Source of the DNA: Avimonas intestinalis
GTDB taxonomy: Bacteria > Bacillota > Clostridia > Oscillospirales > Acutalibacteraceae
Assembly: GCA_904380375.1 (NCBI GenBank)
Contig: CAJFID010000002.1
Coordinates: 62,001 to 126,000, forward strand
DNA: 64,000 bases
Direction: 5' to 3'
The first letter of the stretch is position 1; each line of letters starts with the position of its first letter. A model generated the notes under the pieces. That model did no database searches and was not told the origin of the DNA. It saw nothing but the letters and a program-made list of their open reading frames with translations. This document shows, in pieces, positions 41,339 through 50,326 of the stretch. A program made the translations under genes and the position numbers.

Positions 41339-42616
41339 TCAGCGGCTCATGTCCTCTTCCAGCTGCCGGGGCGTGCATTTGCGCACCACGCCTTCGTCGA
41401 ATTCGGCGTCAAGGGAGTTGGCATATTCTGTAATTTCGTCATTGAACTCTTCGTATTTGGCGCCGTAGATAATGGCCTGGCGGTTCTGTTCAAAATAGGT
41501 TTCGCCGTCCTCGTTGGGCTCGTTGACCTCTTCCGGGTCAAGGCGGAGGACCAGCGCCATGGTATTCGTCGTATCGCCCTTTTTGTATTCCACAATTTCC
41601 GCCTCGCCGACCGCAACGCTTTTAACCGCGTCGGTAAACGCCTCGTCTCCGTAGGTATTCGCGTCAATGTTGTGGAGGTTGGGATCGGTTTCCTCTTCCT
41701 CATCGGTAGATTCCCCGTCCCCGGATTCCTCCTCCGAATCGGTGGGAGCGGTGGTGGGCTCCGTGGTCGTCCCGCCGTCTTCGGTCCCTGTGGTGGTGCC
41801 GTCGGCCGTCGTACCGCCGGTCGTAGTGGTCCCGTCCCCGGTCGTCGTTTCCGAACCTGAGTCGCCGTCCGAGCCGGTGGTCGACTCCTGCTGATCGGCC
41901 TCGTACTGTTCGATCACCTTGTCGAAATCGCCGTTCTCGTTATACATATCAAGGTAACCCTCAAGCTCCTCCCGGACTTCGGCAATCTCGTCCTCGTCCA
42001 TGTCCGAGCCGCTGGAGTCGGTCAGGCTGACTTCAATGATCTTATAGCTGAGGTAGTTTTCCTCAAAGTACGTGCGGATTTCCTCGTCGCTCATCGCCCG
42101 TTCGCCGCCGTTGTCGTACAGCCCATAGAAGAGCGTCTGCTCGTTCAGGCCGTAGGCACGCAGCATTTCAGCGTAGCTTTCCTTATTGAAGCCCATTTGG
42201 AGGATGTCGTCGTTGCTGACCTGGGCAAGCTGGCTCTCAATATTCTGCGCAGTCTCCTCGTCCGGTGTCAGGCCGTATTCCGCGATTTTGTTTTCCAGCG
42301 CCTTCTGGCGGATGATGGTGTCCTTGGTAATCTGGATGATGTAATCCTCCAGGGGGAGCTCCTGCGCGTCGTCCCCCTCGCCGTAGGTCATGGTCTGGTC
42401 CCAGGGATCCTGCCCGTAATACTGAAGCATATAGAGGGTATAATTGCTCTCAAAGGTCTGGACATACATCTGATACAAATACGCAAGATACACGCCGGTG
42501 CTGTATGGCTTGCCGTCCACCGTGGCGGCGACCGCCGGGGTGGAGCAGCCGGACAGCAGCACGGCCGAGGCCAAGGCGGCGACCGCCGCTTGTTTGATTC
42601 GCCTGGACAGTTGCAT
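41339..42616 (-). CDS. SurA/PrsA-like surface lipoprotein with Thr/Gly/Glu-rich insert
   Basis: 425 residues from ATG 42616 (AGAGAGGAAG upstream). Signal MQLSRRIKQAAVAALASAVLLSGC with lipobox LLSGC. The helical SurA-N-like domain (STGVYLAYLYQMYVQTF to KIIEVSLTDSSGSD) follows. A low-complexity linker (about residues 240-310, repeats of TTTG, GTTT, EEE) separates it from a C-terminal part (EAFTDAVKSVAVGEAEIVEY) that resembles the end of a PpiC-type foldase without its rotamase signature. It probably assists folding of secreted proteins outside the membrane. Single gene with a strong promoter. Confidence 0.82.
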   Translation of the reverse strand: MQLSRRIKQAAVAALASAVLLSGCSTPAVAATVDGKPYSTGVYLAYLYQMYVQTFESNYTLYMLQYYGQDPWDQTMTYGEGDDAQELPLEDYIIQITKDTIIRQKALENKIAEYGLTPDEETAQNIESQLAQVSNDDILQMGFNKESYAEMLRAYGLNEQTLFYGLYDNGGERAMSDEEIRTYFEENYLSYKIIEVSLTDSSGSDMDEDEIAEVREELEGYLDMYNENGDFDKVIEQYEADQQESTTGSDGDSGSETTTGDGTTTTGGTTADGTTTGTEDGGTTTEPTTAPTDSEEESGDGESTDEEEETDPNLHNIDANTYGDEAFTDAVKSVAVGEAEIVEYKKGDTTNTMALVLRLDPEEVNEPNEDGETYFEQNRQAIIYGAKYEEFNDEITEYANSLDAEFDEGVVRKCTPRQLEEDMSR

Positions 42617-42789
42617 ACGAATGACTTCCTCTCTGCGGCGGCATTCCTTTCGCCGGCCTTCCGTCCCGGACGGGACGAAAACACCGGGCTTGCCGGCACA
42701 TACCATGCCCGGCGCAAGGAGCCCGCCTACGCGATTTTCACAATCCCCCGGGAAAAAGCCGGCAGGAATCGGTAAGAATACATTTTTTT

Positions 42790-42818
42790 ATTATACAGGA
42801 TCCCGCCAGTTTTGTCCA
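42790..42818 (-). promoter_or_regulatory. promoter of the PrsA-like gene
   Basis: Minus-strand TGGACA, 17 bases, perfect TATAAT. The leader is about 170 bases. Confidence 0.82.
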
Positions 42819-43279
42819 CTGCTAAATTGGGAAAAGCCAAGGAAAAACCGCGGCAGCCCTTTCCGCCATCTGCCCGCCCTCTCCTTTCCGACCGCTCCAA
42901 GCGGCGATATGTTATACCCAGCGGATAAAAAATGAAAGAAGCGCTGCAAAAACAACAACGGACTGTTGAAAACCCGGTGGAAACGGGGCAAAACTTCCGC
43001 CGTACCCTCCCCGGCCGGCGATGTGCCGCGGCGGGGCTGCCTGCGCGTCCGCCGCATCCGGAAAGGCAGAAAAGGGCGGGCTGCAAAAAGAATGTTTGCA
43101 GCCCGCCCCTGAAAACCGCCTGCCGTCCAGCCCGGCGGCCTATATCCCGCGTCTTTTGAGCACGAAGCCGCGTGCTTTCCGTCCATAGCGGTCAACTCCC
43201 GCCCTAGGCAAACGCCGCTTCCAGCGGCCGCACTTTTGCTGCACGGCCCGCTCTTCCCCGGCGGCCAAAGCCGCCCCGG
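42819..43279. other. gene-free stretch
   Basis: 461 bases with no credible gene. It contains the LCP1 terminator at 43070-43108. Nothing else was recognised. Confidence 0.5.
43070..43108 (-). terminator. terminator of the sigma-antisigma-LCP operon
   Basis: A 14-bp stem (GGGCGGGCTGCAAA with its complement, seven-base loop) is followed on the minus strand by TTTT. Confidence 0.8.
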
Positions 43280-44365
43280 TCAGCCGTAGATAAAGTGATG
43301 CAGATCAAGCACCGTCTGCGTCGGATCCTGCATCCCCACGCACTGGCCGACGCCGCTGACGTCAATGGCTATGCACTCCGCACGCTCCGGGAGCATTTTT
43401 TCGCTGACCTCGTACGAAAGATAGGTCGGCGCGCCGGCGACATAGCCCAAGATCTCGCCCTCGCTGATGTTGGTGCTGATATAGGGCAGCACCTCGTACA
43501 GCACGTTGTTGAGGGTGCCGATCCCCGCGGTCTTGGCCTTCTCCATCAGGGCCTGGATCACAGTGCGCTGCCGGGTCGTGCGTCCCCAGTCGTCCCCGAT
43601 GTGACGGATGCGGGAATAATACAGCGTCTGTTCCGCGTCAAGGTGGCAGAGCCCTTCCTCGTTGGTCTTTACCGGCACCTTCTGGTTGTTTTCCCGGAAT
43701 TCGTTGATCTCCGCATCGGTCAGGACGATGTCGACCCCGCCCATCGCGCCGACCGCCATGGTAAACGCCTTGAAGTTGACGGCGACAAACTGGTCGATTT
43801 TCAGCCGGTAGTTCTGCTCAATGGTCTGGGCCAGCAGGTCAAACCCTCCCCAGGTAAAGGCGGCGTTCAGCTTGCTGTAGCCGTAGCCCGGGATCGCCAC
43901 GTAGTTATCCCGCAGCAGGGAGATCAGCTTGATCGTCTTGTGGTATTTATCAATCGAGAGGATGATCATCGAGTCGCTGCGCCCGCTGTAGTTGGTGACA
44001 TCGTCGCGGGAGCCCAAGTCGGTTTCCACACCCACCAGGAGGATATTGGTGATCACCTTGGTATTGCCCTGCACCTCAATGCTGTTCACCGAATCGACCG
44101 CGTCGTTGATATGCACGGGGTCATCCACAATCACCCCGCTGAAATCCGAATCCGGCGGCTCAATCTCCCTACTCATATTACTTCCATTCCCTTGGAACTG
44201 CTCAATGTCCCCCATACGGCCGAACATGACCTTGACATAGATCCCGCCGGCGATGAGCAGCAGCGCAATCACGCTGACCAGCGCGATCAGCGTGATAAGG
44301 ACCGCTTTTTTGCCTTTTTTCATTTTTTGCCCGCGCTTGGCATGGGCGCCGGATTTTCTGGACAA
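43280..44365 (-). CDS. LytR-CpsA-Psr (LCP) family ligase 1
   Basis: 361 residues from TTG 44365 (AGAGAGGATG upstream; ATG 44323 is an alternative). A basic cytoplasmic head precedes one membrane helix (AVLITLIALVSVIALLLIAGGIYV). The LCP domain has NILLVGVETDLGSRDD, SGRSDSMIILSIDK, TIKLISLLRDNYVAIPG, and YSRIRHIGDDWGRTTRQRTVI with the Arg and Asp that bind pyrophosphate lipids. LCP enzymes attach anionic glycopolymers to peptidoglycan. It follows the sigma/anti-sigma pair by 74 bases and is likely their co-transcribed target. Confidence 0.93.
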   Translation of the reverse strand: MSRKSGAHAKRGQKMKKGKKAVLITLIALVSVIALLLIAGGIYVKVMFGRMGDIEQFQGNGSNMSREIEPPDSDFSGVIVDDPVHINDAVDSVNSIEVQGNTKVITNILLVGVETDLGSRDDVTNYSGRSDSMIILSIDKYHKTIKLISLLRDNYVAIPGYGYSKLNAAFTWGGFDLLAQTIEQNYRLKIDQFVAVNFKAFTMAVGAMGGVDIVLTDAEINEFRENNQKVPVKTNEEGLCHLDAEQTLYYSRIRHIGDDWGRTTRQRTVIQALMEKAKTAGIGTLNNVLYEVLPYISTNISEGEILGYVAGAPTYLSYEVSEKMLPERAECIAIDVSGVGQCVGMQDPTQTVLDLHHFIYG

Positions 44366-44439
44366 ATCGGTTCATCCTCTCTTCGTTTATCCGCTTTTCT
44401 CTTAGTTCCCCGCAACTGGTTCCCCGCAGCCGTTTCGGC

Positions 44440-45372
44440 TTACGAAGGCGCCAGCAGCGTCACCGTGACCGCGTGGTCGTTTTCGTCGTCAATCCCCAGC
44501 TGCAAAGGGACGGTGATCGTTTCCCCGTTGTCAAAGGCAAGCAGGACCGTCAGCCGCGTGTTTTGGATTTCTTCGCGGAAGGCGTCGTAAACGCCGCTCA
44601 GCGCCTGCAGGGAATCCATGGCGCTGTAGGGTTCGGCCGCCACGCGGAAGCGAAGCGCAAGGCGCGCCTCGGCCTGCTCCTCCGCTTGCAGGGTGCAGCT
44701 TTCCCCCACGACCTGCGTTGCCGGCAGCAGCGCCGCCTGCCCATTTTCCTCATACAGAAAAAGGTCCGTCGTTTCCTCCTGCGGCAAAGCGCCGTCCTTC
44801 CGCAGAAATAGGCTGTCCGACCCCTGCCGCCGGTAGGTGACGGTGGCGAGCCCCTCACCCAGGAAGGAGAAATTCAGCTCAAGATCCAACCGGTATTCGG
44901 CGCCCTCTTCGGTTTCCCAAGGGGAGCCGATCGCCCCGAGCTGGTTATACCCGGCGCAGGAAAGCATGGTCAGCGGCTCCCCAAGGCGGGCCGCCGCCTG
45001 CCCCGCGGCGCCGGTATCCGAAGGGCGGGAGAAAACGGTAAAAAGGAACGGCGCATCGGGGGGCCGGGAAATGTCGGAGGCGGCGGCAAACAGGCCGAGC
45101 TGCCAGCCCTTCCAAACCAGGGAGCCGCCGGCAGCCACAGCCAAAGCCGCCGTACAAGCCGCGGCCGCCGTCGCCAGGCGGGTCAGCCGGCGGGACCGCG
45201 CCGGCGGCTTCTGCACGCCTAGGCGGCGGCGAATCCCTGCAAAATCGTCCGGCGTCTCCTTCTCCAGCTCCTCCCGGAGGAGGCGGGCGATCCGCTCCTG
45301 CGTCCGCTTTTCCTGTTCCGCCTTACGGGCCTGCTTTTTTCTTTTGCCCTTCCCATCGTACCCGCCGTCCAT
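44440..45372 (-). CDS. probable anti-sigma factor, single-pass membrane protein
   Basis: 310 residues from ATG 45372 (AAGGAGG eight bases before). An earlier ATG (45447) overlaps the sigma stop but touches its own ribosome site. The cytoplasmic head is rich in Lys and Glu (RKKQARKAEQEKRTQERIARLLREE). A helix follows (LATAAAACTAALAVAAGGSLVW, about residues 60-82), then a 220-residue outer domain without recognised fold. Gene order after an ECF sigma factor, with similar topology to RsiV-like proteins, supports the role. No zinc (ZAS) motif is seen, so the mechanism is open. Confidence 0.72.
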   Translation of the reverse strand: MDGGYDGKGKRKKQARKAEQEKRTQERIARLLREELEKETPDDFAGIRRRLGVQKPPARSRRLTRLATAAAACTAALAVAAGGSLVWKGWQLGLFAAASDISRPPDAPFLFTVFSRPSDTGAAGQAAARLGEPLTMLSCAGYNQLGAIGSPWETEEGAEYRLDLELNFSFLGEGLATVTYRRQGSDSLFLRKDGALPQEETTDLFLYEENGQAALLPATQVVGESCTLQAEEQAEARLALRFRVAAEPYSAMDSLQALSGVYDAFREEIQNTRLTVLLAFDNGETITVPLQLGIDDENDHAVTVTLLAPS

Positions 45373-45439
45373 CCGCACCGCCTCCTTCCCTATGCGTATC
45401 GGCGTGCAAGGCGCGCCGGCCGAAACCCGCAGCGCCTTT

Positions 45440-46078
45440 TTATCCATCCTCCCCATCCGGCAGCGCCTGCGCCAGCTTCTGCATGGCGCGGCGGAATTTC
45501 CAGCGGACGGTGGCGTACGGCTTGCCCAAAATCGCGGCGATCTCTTTATGTAGATAGCCGTCAACAGCATACAGCACGACAATCTGCCTTTCGGTTTCAT
45601 CAAGGGCCGAGAACATCTGCCGCAGGCAAAGGCGGTCGTGGACCTGCCCGGCCGGTTCCGGCACGGCGGGTTCGCCGTTGAGATCCGCAGGAGCGCTGAG
45701 CCTGCGGCTGCGGAGACGCTGGCGCGCCTCGTTGCGGGCGATGGCCAGCACCCAGGCCCTCCCGTCTGCCCCCGGGCGATGCCGGGCAGCCGACTGCCAG
45801 ACCTTGAGGAAGGTTTCCTGCGTCGCGTCCTCCGCCTCGGGCCGATCCCCGAGGATGGCGAGACAGAGGCCGTACACGGCGCCTTTCATCTCGCCGTACA
45901 GCGTCTCGAGCGCCCCGGGTTCCCCCCGGGCAACCCCGGCCAGCGCTTCTTCCACCCGGTATTGCCGGCACGGGCCCTGCCGGTCCCGGGCGGCCGGCTC
46001 GGGATACCGGAGAACCCCCGCATATGGGGCAGGCCTCCGGGCCCCTTCCCGTTTGTCCCGCGCATCCGTCATATCCAT
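45440..46078 (-). CDS. ECF-type RNA polymerase sigma factor
   Basis: 212 residues from ATG 46078 (AAAGGGG six bases before). Region 2 has ETLYGEMKGAVYGLCLAILGDRPEAEDATQETFLKVWQSA. Region 4 has FSALDETERQIVVLYAVDGYLHKEIAAILGKPYATVRWKFRRAM. The N-terminal 45 residues are a Pro/Arg-rich extension. It should direct polymerase to envelope-stress promoters, including its own. The neighbours (anti-sigma factor, two LCP ligases) point to cell-wall stress. I could not identify the -35 AAC-type box with certainty. Confidence 0.92.
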   Translation of the reverse strand: MDMTDARDKREGARRPAPYAGVLRYPEPAARDRQGPCRQYRVEEALAGVARGEPGALETLYGEMKGAVYGLCLAILGDRPEAEDATQETFLKVWQSAARHRPGADGRAWVLAIARNEARQRLRSRRLSAPADLNGEPAVPEPAGQVHDRLCLRQMFSALDETERQIVVLYAVDGYLHKEIAAILGKPYATVRWKFRRAMQKLAQALPDGEDG

Positions 46079-46217
46079 ACGAACCCCTTTTATATAACAA
46101 GATGAAGCAGAGGCCGGAAATGTTGGCGCATTCCAAAAAATTTTCGGCTTTTTTGTATTTTCAGCGTTTTCCAGTCGCCCGTCCCGCCGCAGGACGCAGC
46201 GGCGGGAACCGCCGGCC

Positions 46218-46267
46218 GGAAAGCACCGGGAAGCACTGGAAAGCACTGGAAAGCACTGGAAAGCAGG
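46218..46267. repeat. five tandem 10-bp repeats (GGAAAGCACT)
   Basis: Five units in register: two variants, two perfect copies and an end variant. They lie between LCP2 and the sigma gene, 140-190 bases upstream of the sigma start. The ten-base period equals about one helical turn. Confidence 0.85.
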
Positions 46268-46315
46268 AAAAAGGCGCCCGCTGGCTGCCAAAAATACGGC
46301 GGCAGGGGGCGCCTT
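46268..46315 (-). terminator. terminator of LCP2
   Basis: AAGGCGCCC pairs with GGGCGCCTT with an inner CTGCC/GGCAG stem. Five T follow on the minus strand. Confidence 0.8.
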
Positions 46316-46339
46316 GCGCTTCATACGGTGGGAACCCGG

Positions 46340-47551
46340 CTACTCCAGACTGTAGATAAACTTATGCAGGTCGGTGATCGCCTGAACCGGGTCGTTGAAC
46401 ACCATCACCCACCCGATGCTCGGGTCAATCTTAGAAGTGTAGGTGCCGGTTTGCGGCAGATAATACGTCTCCTCCATATTGTAGGAAAAATAGGTGACGG
46501 AATTCATGGCAAATCCGGCCAACTCGTTGGCCGTCATATTGGTGCGCACCTCGGGCAGCACGGTGTTCAGCAGGGTGTTGAGCTGCCCGATGCTCATTGA
46601 CTTTGCCGCGTTGAACAATGCCTGGATCGTCTTGCGCTGCCGGTTGTTGCGCCCGAAATCGCTGTCCAGGCTGCGGATGCGGGAATAGGCGAGCGCCTGC
46701 GCGCCGTTAAGGTGATAGACCCCGGCGCTGGACGTGGAGGTAGGCTGGCTGGAGGTGCGGGCGACCTCCGCCACCTCCGCATCGGTCAGCGCAATATCCA
46801 CGCCGCCGAAAGCGTCCACGGCCTTCTCAAAGGCGGTGAAATTGACGGCGATATACTTGTCAATCTTCAGGCGGAAGTTCTGCTCAATCGCCTTCTGCAT
46901 CAGGTCAAAGCCGCCGAAGGCGTAGGCCCAGTTGAACTTCCCGTAATCGTCCTTTCCATCGCCGTCCTTGTCCCGGCCGGGGATGGTAATCAGGATATCC
47001 CGCATCAGGGAGGTCAGCTTGATGGTCTTCTTCTCCTTATTGATGGTCAGGACGATCACGGTATCCGAGCGGGCGGAATAGCTGTCGCCCTGTCCGTCAA
47101 CACCGATCAGCAGGTAATTGGTGACATTCTGGGTATTGCCTCTCACCTCAATCTCGGCCACATCCGACATAGTGTCGTCAATAAAGGTATAGTCGCTGAG
47201 GAGATCCGACTCATCATAGCTCTCGTTGGGGTCAATGTCGTCCGGCACGATCGAATCCACGTATTCCTCGGAATACTCCCCTTCAAACGTAATCCGGTTA
47301 ATCATCACGCCGATGTAGGAGCCGAGCAGGATAAACAGCAGGCCGAACACGCACAGCAGGGCGATCACCGCGATCATCACACCCTTGAAGGCCTTGCCAC
47401 GCGGCTTCCTGCCGCGGGGACGCTTGGGCTGGTCCGGGCCGTTCCCGGAATACGCCATTTCCGTGATGTCCGCCCTCTCCTCCGGCGGCCGCGGCTGATC
47501 GGCTGCCCGGCCGGACGGAGGCTTTGCATGGGCAGGGCGCTTCTTGCTCAT
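46340..47551 (-). CDS. LytR-CpsA-Psr (LCP) family ligase 2
   Basis: 403 residues. A long basic Pro-rich head (about 55 residues) precedes the helix VMIAVIALLCVFGLLFILLGSYIGVM. The LCP domain has NYLLIGVDGQGDSYSARSDTVIVL, IKLTSLMRDILITIPG, and YSRIRSLDSDFGRNNRQRKTI with the conserved Arg residues, ending SYNMEETYYLP and the shared VQAITDLHKFIYS. It is a paralogue of LCP1. It forms a separate transcript with its own terminator. GAAAGG lies upstream of ATG 47551. Confidence 0.93.
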   Translation of the reverse strand: MSKKRPAHAKPPSGRAADQPRPPEERADITEMAYSGNGPDQPKRPRGRKPRGKAFKGVMIAVIALLCVFGLLFILLGSYIGVMINRITFEGEYSEEYVDSIVPDDIDPNESYDESDLLSDYTFIDDTMSDVAEIEVRGNTQNVTNYLLIGVDGQGDSYSARSDTVIVLTINKEKKTIKLTSLMRDILITIPGRDKDGDGKDDYGKFNWAYAFGGFDLMQKAIEQNFRLKIDKYIAVNFTAFEKAVDAFGGVDIALTDAEVAEVARTSSQPTSTSSAGVYHLNGAQALAYSRIRSLDSDFGRNNRQRKTIQALFNAAKSMSIGQLNTLLNTVLPEVRTNMTANELAGFAMNSVTYFSYNMEETYYLPQTGTYTSKIDPSIGWVMVFNDPVQAITDLHKFIYSLE

Positions 47552-47633
47552 AATTGACGCTCATTCCTTTCATTGAGGGACAGAGGACAAGGGCGGCAGG
47601 CGAGGGACAGCCCCCGCCCGCTGAAACCTCCGC

Positions 47634-47673
47634 AGAGGGTAACAGAGGGTAACCGAAGGTAACAGAAGGTAAG
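47634..47673. repeat. four tandem 10-bp repeats (AGAGGGTAAC)
   Basis: AGAGGGTAAC, AGAGGGTAAC, CGAAGGTAAC, AGAAGGTAAG, 83-122 bases upstream of the LCP2 start. Other than this and the palindrome at 47940 the 469-base gap 47552-48020 holds nothing recognised. Confidence 0.85.
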
Positions 47674-47939
47674 CGATGAAAAAGCGGCGTTTGGATACCT
47701 ATGGCCTCCGCCCTTTATCCTTACAGGTATTGTATCCTTTTTTCACGATAAATCCGTTTACTTACAGCGGCCCCGCCGCCCGCCGTCAGCCGGAGGGTGC
47801 ACGCCGAAAAGCCGCCGCTGCATACAGCCCGCAAAGCCGGCGGCAAGGCCTGGCCGACAAAAGCGGTTACGCTGTATCATGATAGCACAGCCCTGTCGAA
47901 ATTGCAACAAAGCGATCGCTTTTTCCAATTTCTTAAGGA

Positions 47940-47969
47940 ATGCGGCAGGCCGGTACCGGCCTGCCGCAT
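47940..47969. repeat. 30-bp perfect palindrome after degV
   Basis: ATGCGGCAGGCCGGT and its exact complement meet without a gap. It lies 51 bases after the degV stop. There is no T-run, so it may be a terminator of a weaker kind or a mRNA 3' end structure. Confidence 0.6.
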
Positions 47970-48020
47970 CATACGTTGTTTACTCATTTTAAGCCATGGA
48001 CGATCCGGCGACGGGATCCC

Positions 48021-48881
48021 TCACTTCGTCATAAACAGCACGCCAAGGGTGTTGGGGCCGCAGTGGGAGGAGATGGTGCAGCCCGCGCGGGTAACAAACA
48101 CCTCGCGGAAGGAGGCCAGCTGCTCTACTTCCTTCTTCACCATAGCAATCCGCTCTTCGGAAATGCCCGAGTGGGTGATAAAAACGCGGTCGTAACGGAG
48201 GTCGTCCCTTCCGGCTAACCGATCCTTGACATACTGGACCAGTGCCTTATCGAGCGAGCCGCGGTATTTTTTCCCTACATTCATGGTGCCGTCGGCATTG
48301 TTTACCTCAATGCAGGGCTTGAGCTGCAGCAGGTTAGCCCCCAGCATCTGTAGCGCCGAGCAGCGCCCCCCTTTGTACAGGAATTCCAGCGTGTCAATCA
48401 CAAAGCTGGCGTTGACGTGGGAGGCCAGCGCCTGGACCTCTTGCGCGACCTGGGCCGCCGGCATCCCCGCCGCGATCCGCTCGGCCGCTTCGATCACCAG
48501 CAGGCCGGAGCCGGTCGAAAGGTTGCAGCTGTCAATAACATACACACCCGGCAGCTCCTCGGCGGCCAGGCGGCAGTTGTTGTAGGTGGCGGAAAGCCCG
48601 TGCCCCAGGGTCAGATGGACCACCTCATATCCTTGGTCGGTCCACTTCCGGAAGTAGTCTATGTACTCCGCCGTGTTGATCGCCGCCGTTTTCGGCAGGA
48701 TCTTTTTGGCGCGATACACCTCGTAAATCTGGTCGGGAACCAGGTCCACCCCGTCCCCGTACGTCTTGCCGTCCAAAATTACATGAAACGGGTAATAATT
48801 CACTTCATAACGGCGGCGCAGCTCGTCGCCAAGGTCGCAGGTACTGTCCGAGCTCAGAATGATGCGGCTGTTGCTGCTCAA
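48021..48881 (-). CDS. DegV-family fatty-acid-binding protein
   Basis: 286 residues from TTG 48881 (GGGAGGG eight bases before). Family signatures are IILSSDSTCDLGDELRRRYEV, LTLGHGLSATYNNCRLAAEEL, YVIDSCNLSTGSGLLV, and FVIDTLEFLYKGGRCSALQMLGANLLQLKP. DegV proteins bind fatty acids and can present them to the kinase FakA. No fakA is in the window. Single gene with a good promoter. Confidence 0.93.
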   Translation of the reverse strand: MSSNSRIILSSDSTCDLGDELRRRYEVNYYPFHVILDGKTYGDGVDLVPDQIYEVYRAKKILPKTAAINTAEYIDYFRKWTDQGYEVVHLTLGHGLSATYNNCRLAAEELPGVYVIDSCNLSTGSGLLVIEAAERIAAGMPAAQVAQEVQALASHVNASFVIDTLEFLYKGGRCSALQMLGANLLQLKPCIEVNNADGTMNVGKKYRGSLDKALVQYVKDRLAGRDDLRYDRVFITHSGISEERIAMVKKEVEQLASFREVFVTRAGCTISSHCGPNTLGVLFMTK

Positions 48882-48964
48882 CGGCTTGTCCCTCCCGAAG
48901 CGTTCGTCCCCCGCCGCCCCTTCCGGACGGCGGCAGGTTTTATTTTTATATTATATGTTAGTAT

Positions 48965-48993
48965 ATTATACCACAATCCGCAAGAAATTACAA
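48965..48993 (-). promoter_or_regulatory. promoter of degV
   Basis: Minus-strand TTGTAA, 17 bases, perfect TATAAT. Confidence 0.75.
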
Positions 48994-49028
48994 GTTCGTT
49001 ACAAAAGATTACAAAACCCGTCATTTTA

Positions 49029-49058
49029 TTGCAGAAAGCCTTAGCCAAATGCTACAAT
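49029..49058 (+). promoter_or_regulatory. possible promoter of the polysaccharide deacetylase
   Basis: TTGCAG, 18 bases, TACAAT. The -35 is weak. Confidence 0.45.
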
Positions 49059-49120
49059 GCCCTTAATAAAGCGAACGGGCGGCTCGCCGCCTTTTCCGAC
49101 CGAAAGGACGGTGGCCATGG

Positions 49121-50203
49121 ATGAAACAGGCAAGCAAAAGCACCCGCGGGCTGCGGGCGGCCCTGATTGCAGTATGCGCAGGCGGCGCCCTGCTGGCGGC
49201 GGGCTTCGGCATCGGTATCGCCGGATGGAAAAGGGCGGCGGATTCCCTCGCCGGCGCCGACGCGCAGATCGCGGACGGCCGGCGGGAGCGGCAGAAAATC
49301 CAGCGCACGCTGAGCGATACCCAGTCCCAGCTGCACGACACTCAGTCCCAGCTGACGGCGGCGCAGGACCAGGCATCGGCGCTGGAGGCCAGCCTGGCGC
49401 AGGCGGAGCAGCGCGCATCGGCCGCCGAATCCGACAGCCGCCGGCTGGAGGAGGAAAAAAGCGCGCTCCAGGCCGAGCTGGACCAGCTCAAGAAGAAGGC
49501 GGCCGCTTCCTCGGCCGCCCCCTCCCCCTCTTCCTCCCCTTCCGTCTCCTCTTCTCCCGCCCCCTCCATTCCCGACAGCGCCAAGCTGATCGCGCTGACC
49601 TTTGACGACGGACCGGGCGACACCACCGCCCGCCTGCTCGATGAGCTGAAAAAGCGGGGGATGAAGGCGACCTTCTTTGTCGTCGGCAACCGGGTCGGCC
49701 GGTACGCCGACACCCTCAAGCGGGCGGCGGAGGAAGGGCATGAGATCGGCACCCACACCTACAGCCACCCGAACCTGACCAAGCTGAGCCGGGCGGAAAA
49801 GGCGGAGGAGATTCAAAGCTCGATACAGGCCATCCAAAACATCACCGGCAAGCCGGTCACCCTGCTCCGCCCGCCGGGAGGCTCCTACGACGACGACCTG
49901 AAGGCGTACTGCCGCGAGCAGGATCTGCGTATCCTATACTGGTCGGTCGACACCCGCGACTGGGAAAGCCGCTCCAAGAGCAGCATCCTCACCACGGCGT
50001 TCCAGGACGGCCCGTACGGGATCCGGGACGGCGCGATCGTGCTGATGCATGACATCTATTCCTCCACGGTGGATGCCGCTGTGGAGATGATGGACCGGCT
50101 GCAAAAGGACGGCTACACCACCGTCACCGTCAGCGAGCTGCTCCAGCTCCGCTGCGGCGGGGGCGCGGCGGGAGAGGTCTATGTCTGCGCGCCGCCGAAA
50201 TAG
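49121..50203 (+). CDS. membrane-anchored polysaccharide deacetylase (CE4)
   Basis: 360 residues. N-terminal anchor ALIAVCAGGALLAAGFGIGIAGW, then a coiled coil (about 40-125, repeats of DTQSQL) and a Ser/Pro/Ala linker (about 128-150). The NodB domain has LTFDDGPGDTTARLL, the metal-binding GTHTYSHPNLTKLS, LLRPPGGSYDD, and DGAIVLMHDIYSSTVDA. All catalytic motifs are intact. It probably deacetylates peptidoglycan N-acetylglucosamine or N-acetylmuramic acid outside the cell, raising lysozyme resistance. An overlapping frame from ATG 49117 is a shadow. Confidence 0.92.
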   Translation: MKQASKSTRGLRAALIAVCAGGALLAAGFGIGIAGWKRAADSLAGADAQIADGRRERQKIQRTLSDTQSQLHDTQSQLTAAQDQASALEASLAQAEQRASAAESDSRRLEEEKSALQAELDQLKKKAAASSAAPSPSSSPSVSSSPAPSIPDSAKLIALTFDDGPGDTTARLLDELKKRGMKATFFVVGNRVGRYADTLKRAAEEGHEIGTHTYSHPNLTKLSRAEKAEEIQSSIQAIQNITGKPVTLLRPPGGSYDDDLKAYCREQDLRILYWSVDTRDWESRSKSSILTTAFQDGPYGIRDGAIVLMHDIYSSTVDAAVEMMDRLQKDGYTTVTVSELLQLRCGGGAAGEVYVCAPPK

Positions 50204-50256
50204 GCGGCGGAGGGCAGGCCTTGCAAGAAAAAGCGGGAAATTCTGTGCAGAAAGAC

Positions 50257-50285
50257 TAGACTTTCCGCTCTATAAATCGTATAAT
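50257..50285 (+). promoter_or_regulatory. promoter of the two membrane-protein genes
   Basis: TAGACT, 17 bases, perfect TATAAT, 42 bases before the start at 50327. Confidence 0.75.
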
Positions 50286-50326
50286 CATGTATATCGAATG
50301 AATCCGAAGTGGAAGAGGGGAACGCC

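Noticed and set aside
39614..41860. 748-codon plus-strand frame
   Set aside because: Spans the FAD oxidoreductase, AraC remnant and PrsA-like genes on the other strand; codon-bias artefact.
46079..46324. 82-codon extension of the ECF sigma factor
   Set aside because: Runs through the tandem repeat and the LCP2 terminator; ATG 46078 has a good ribosome site.
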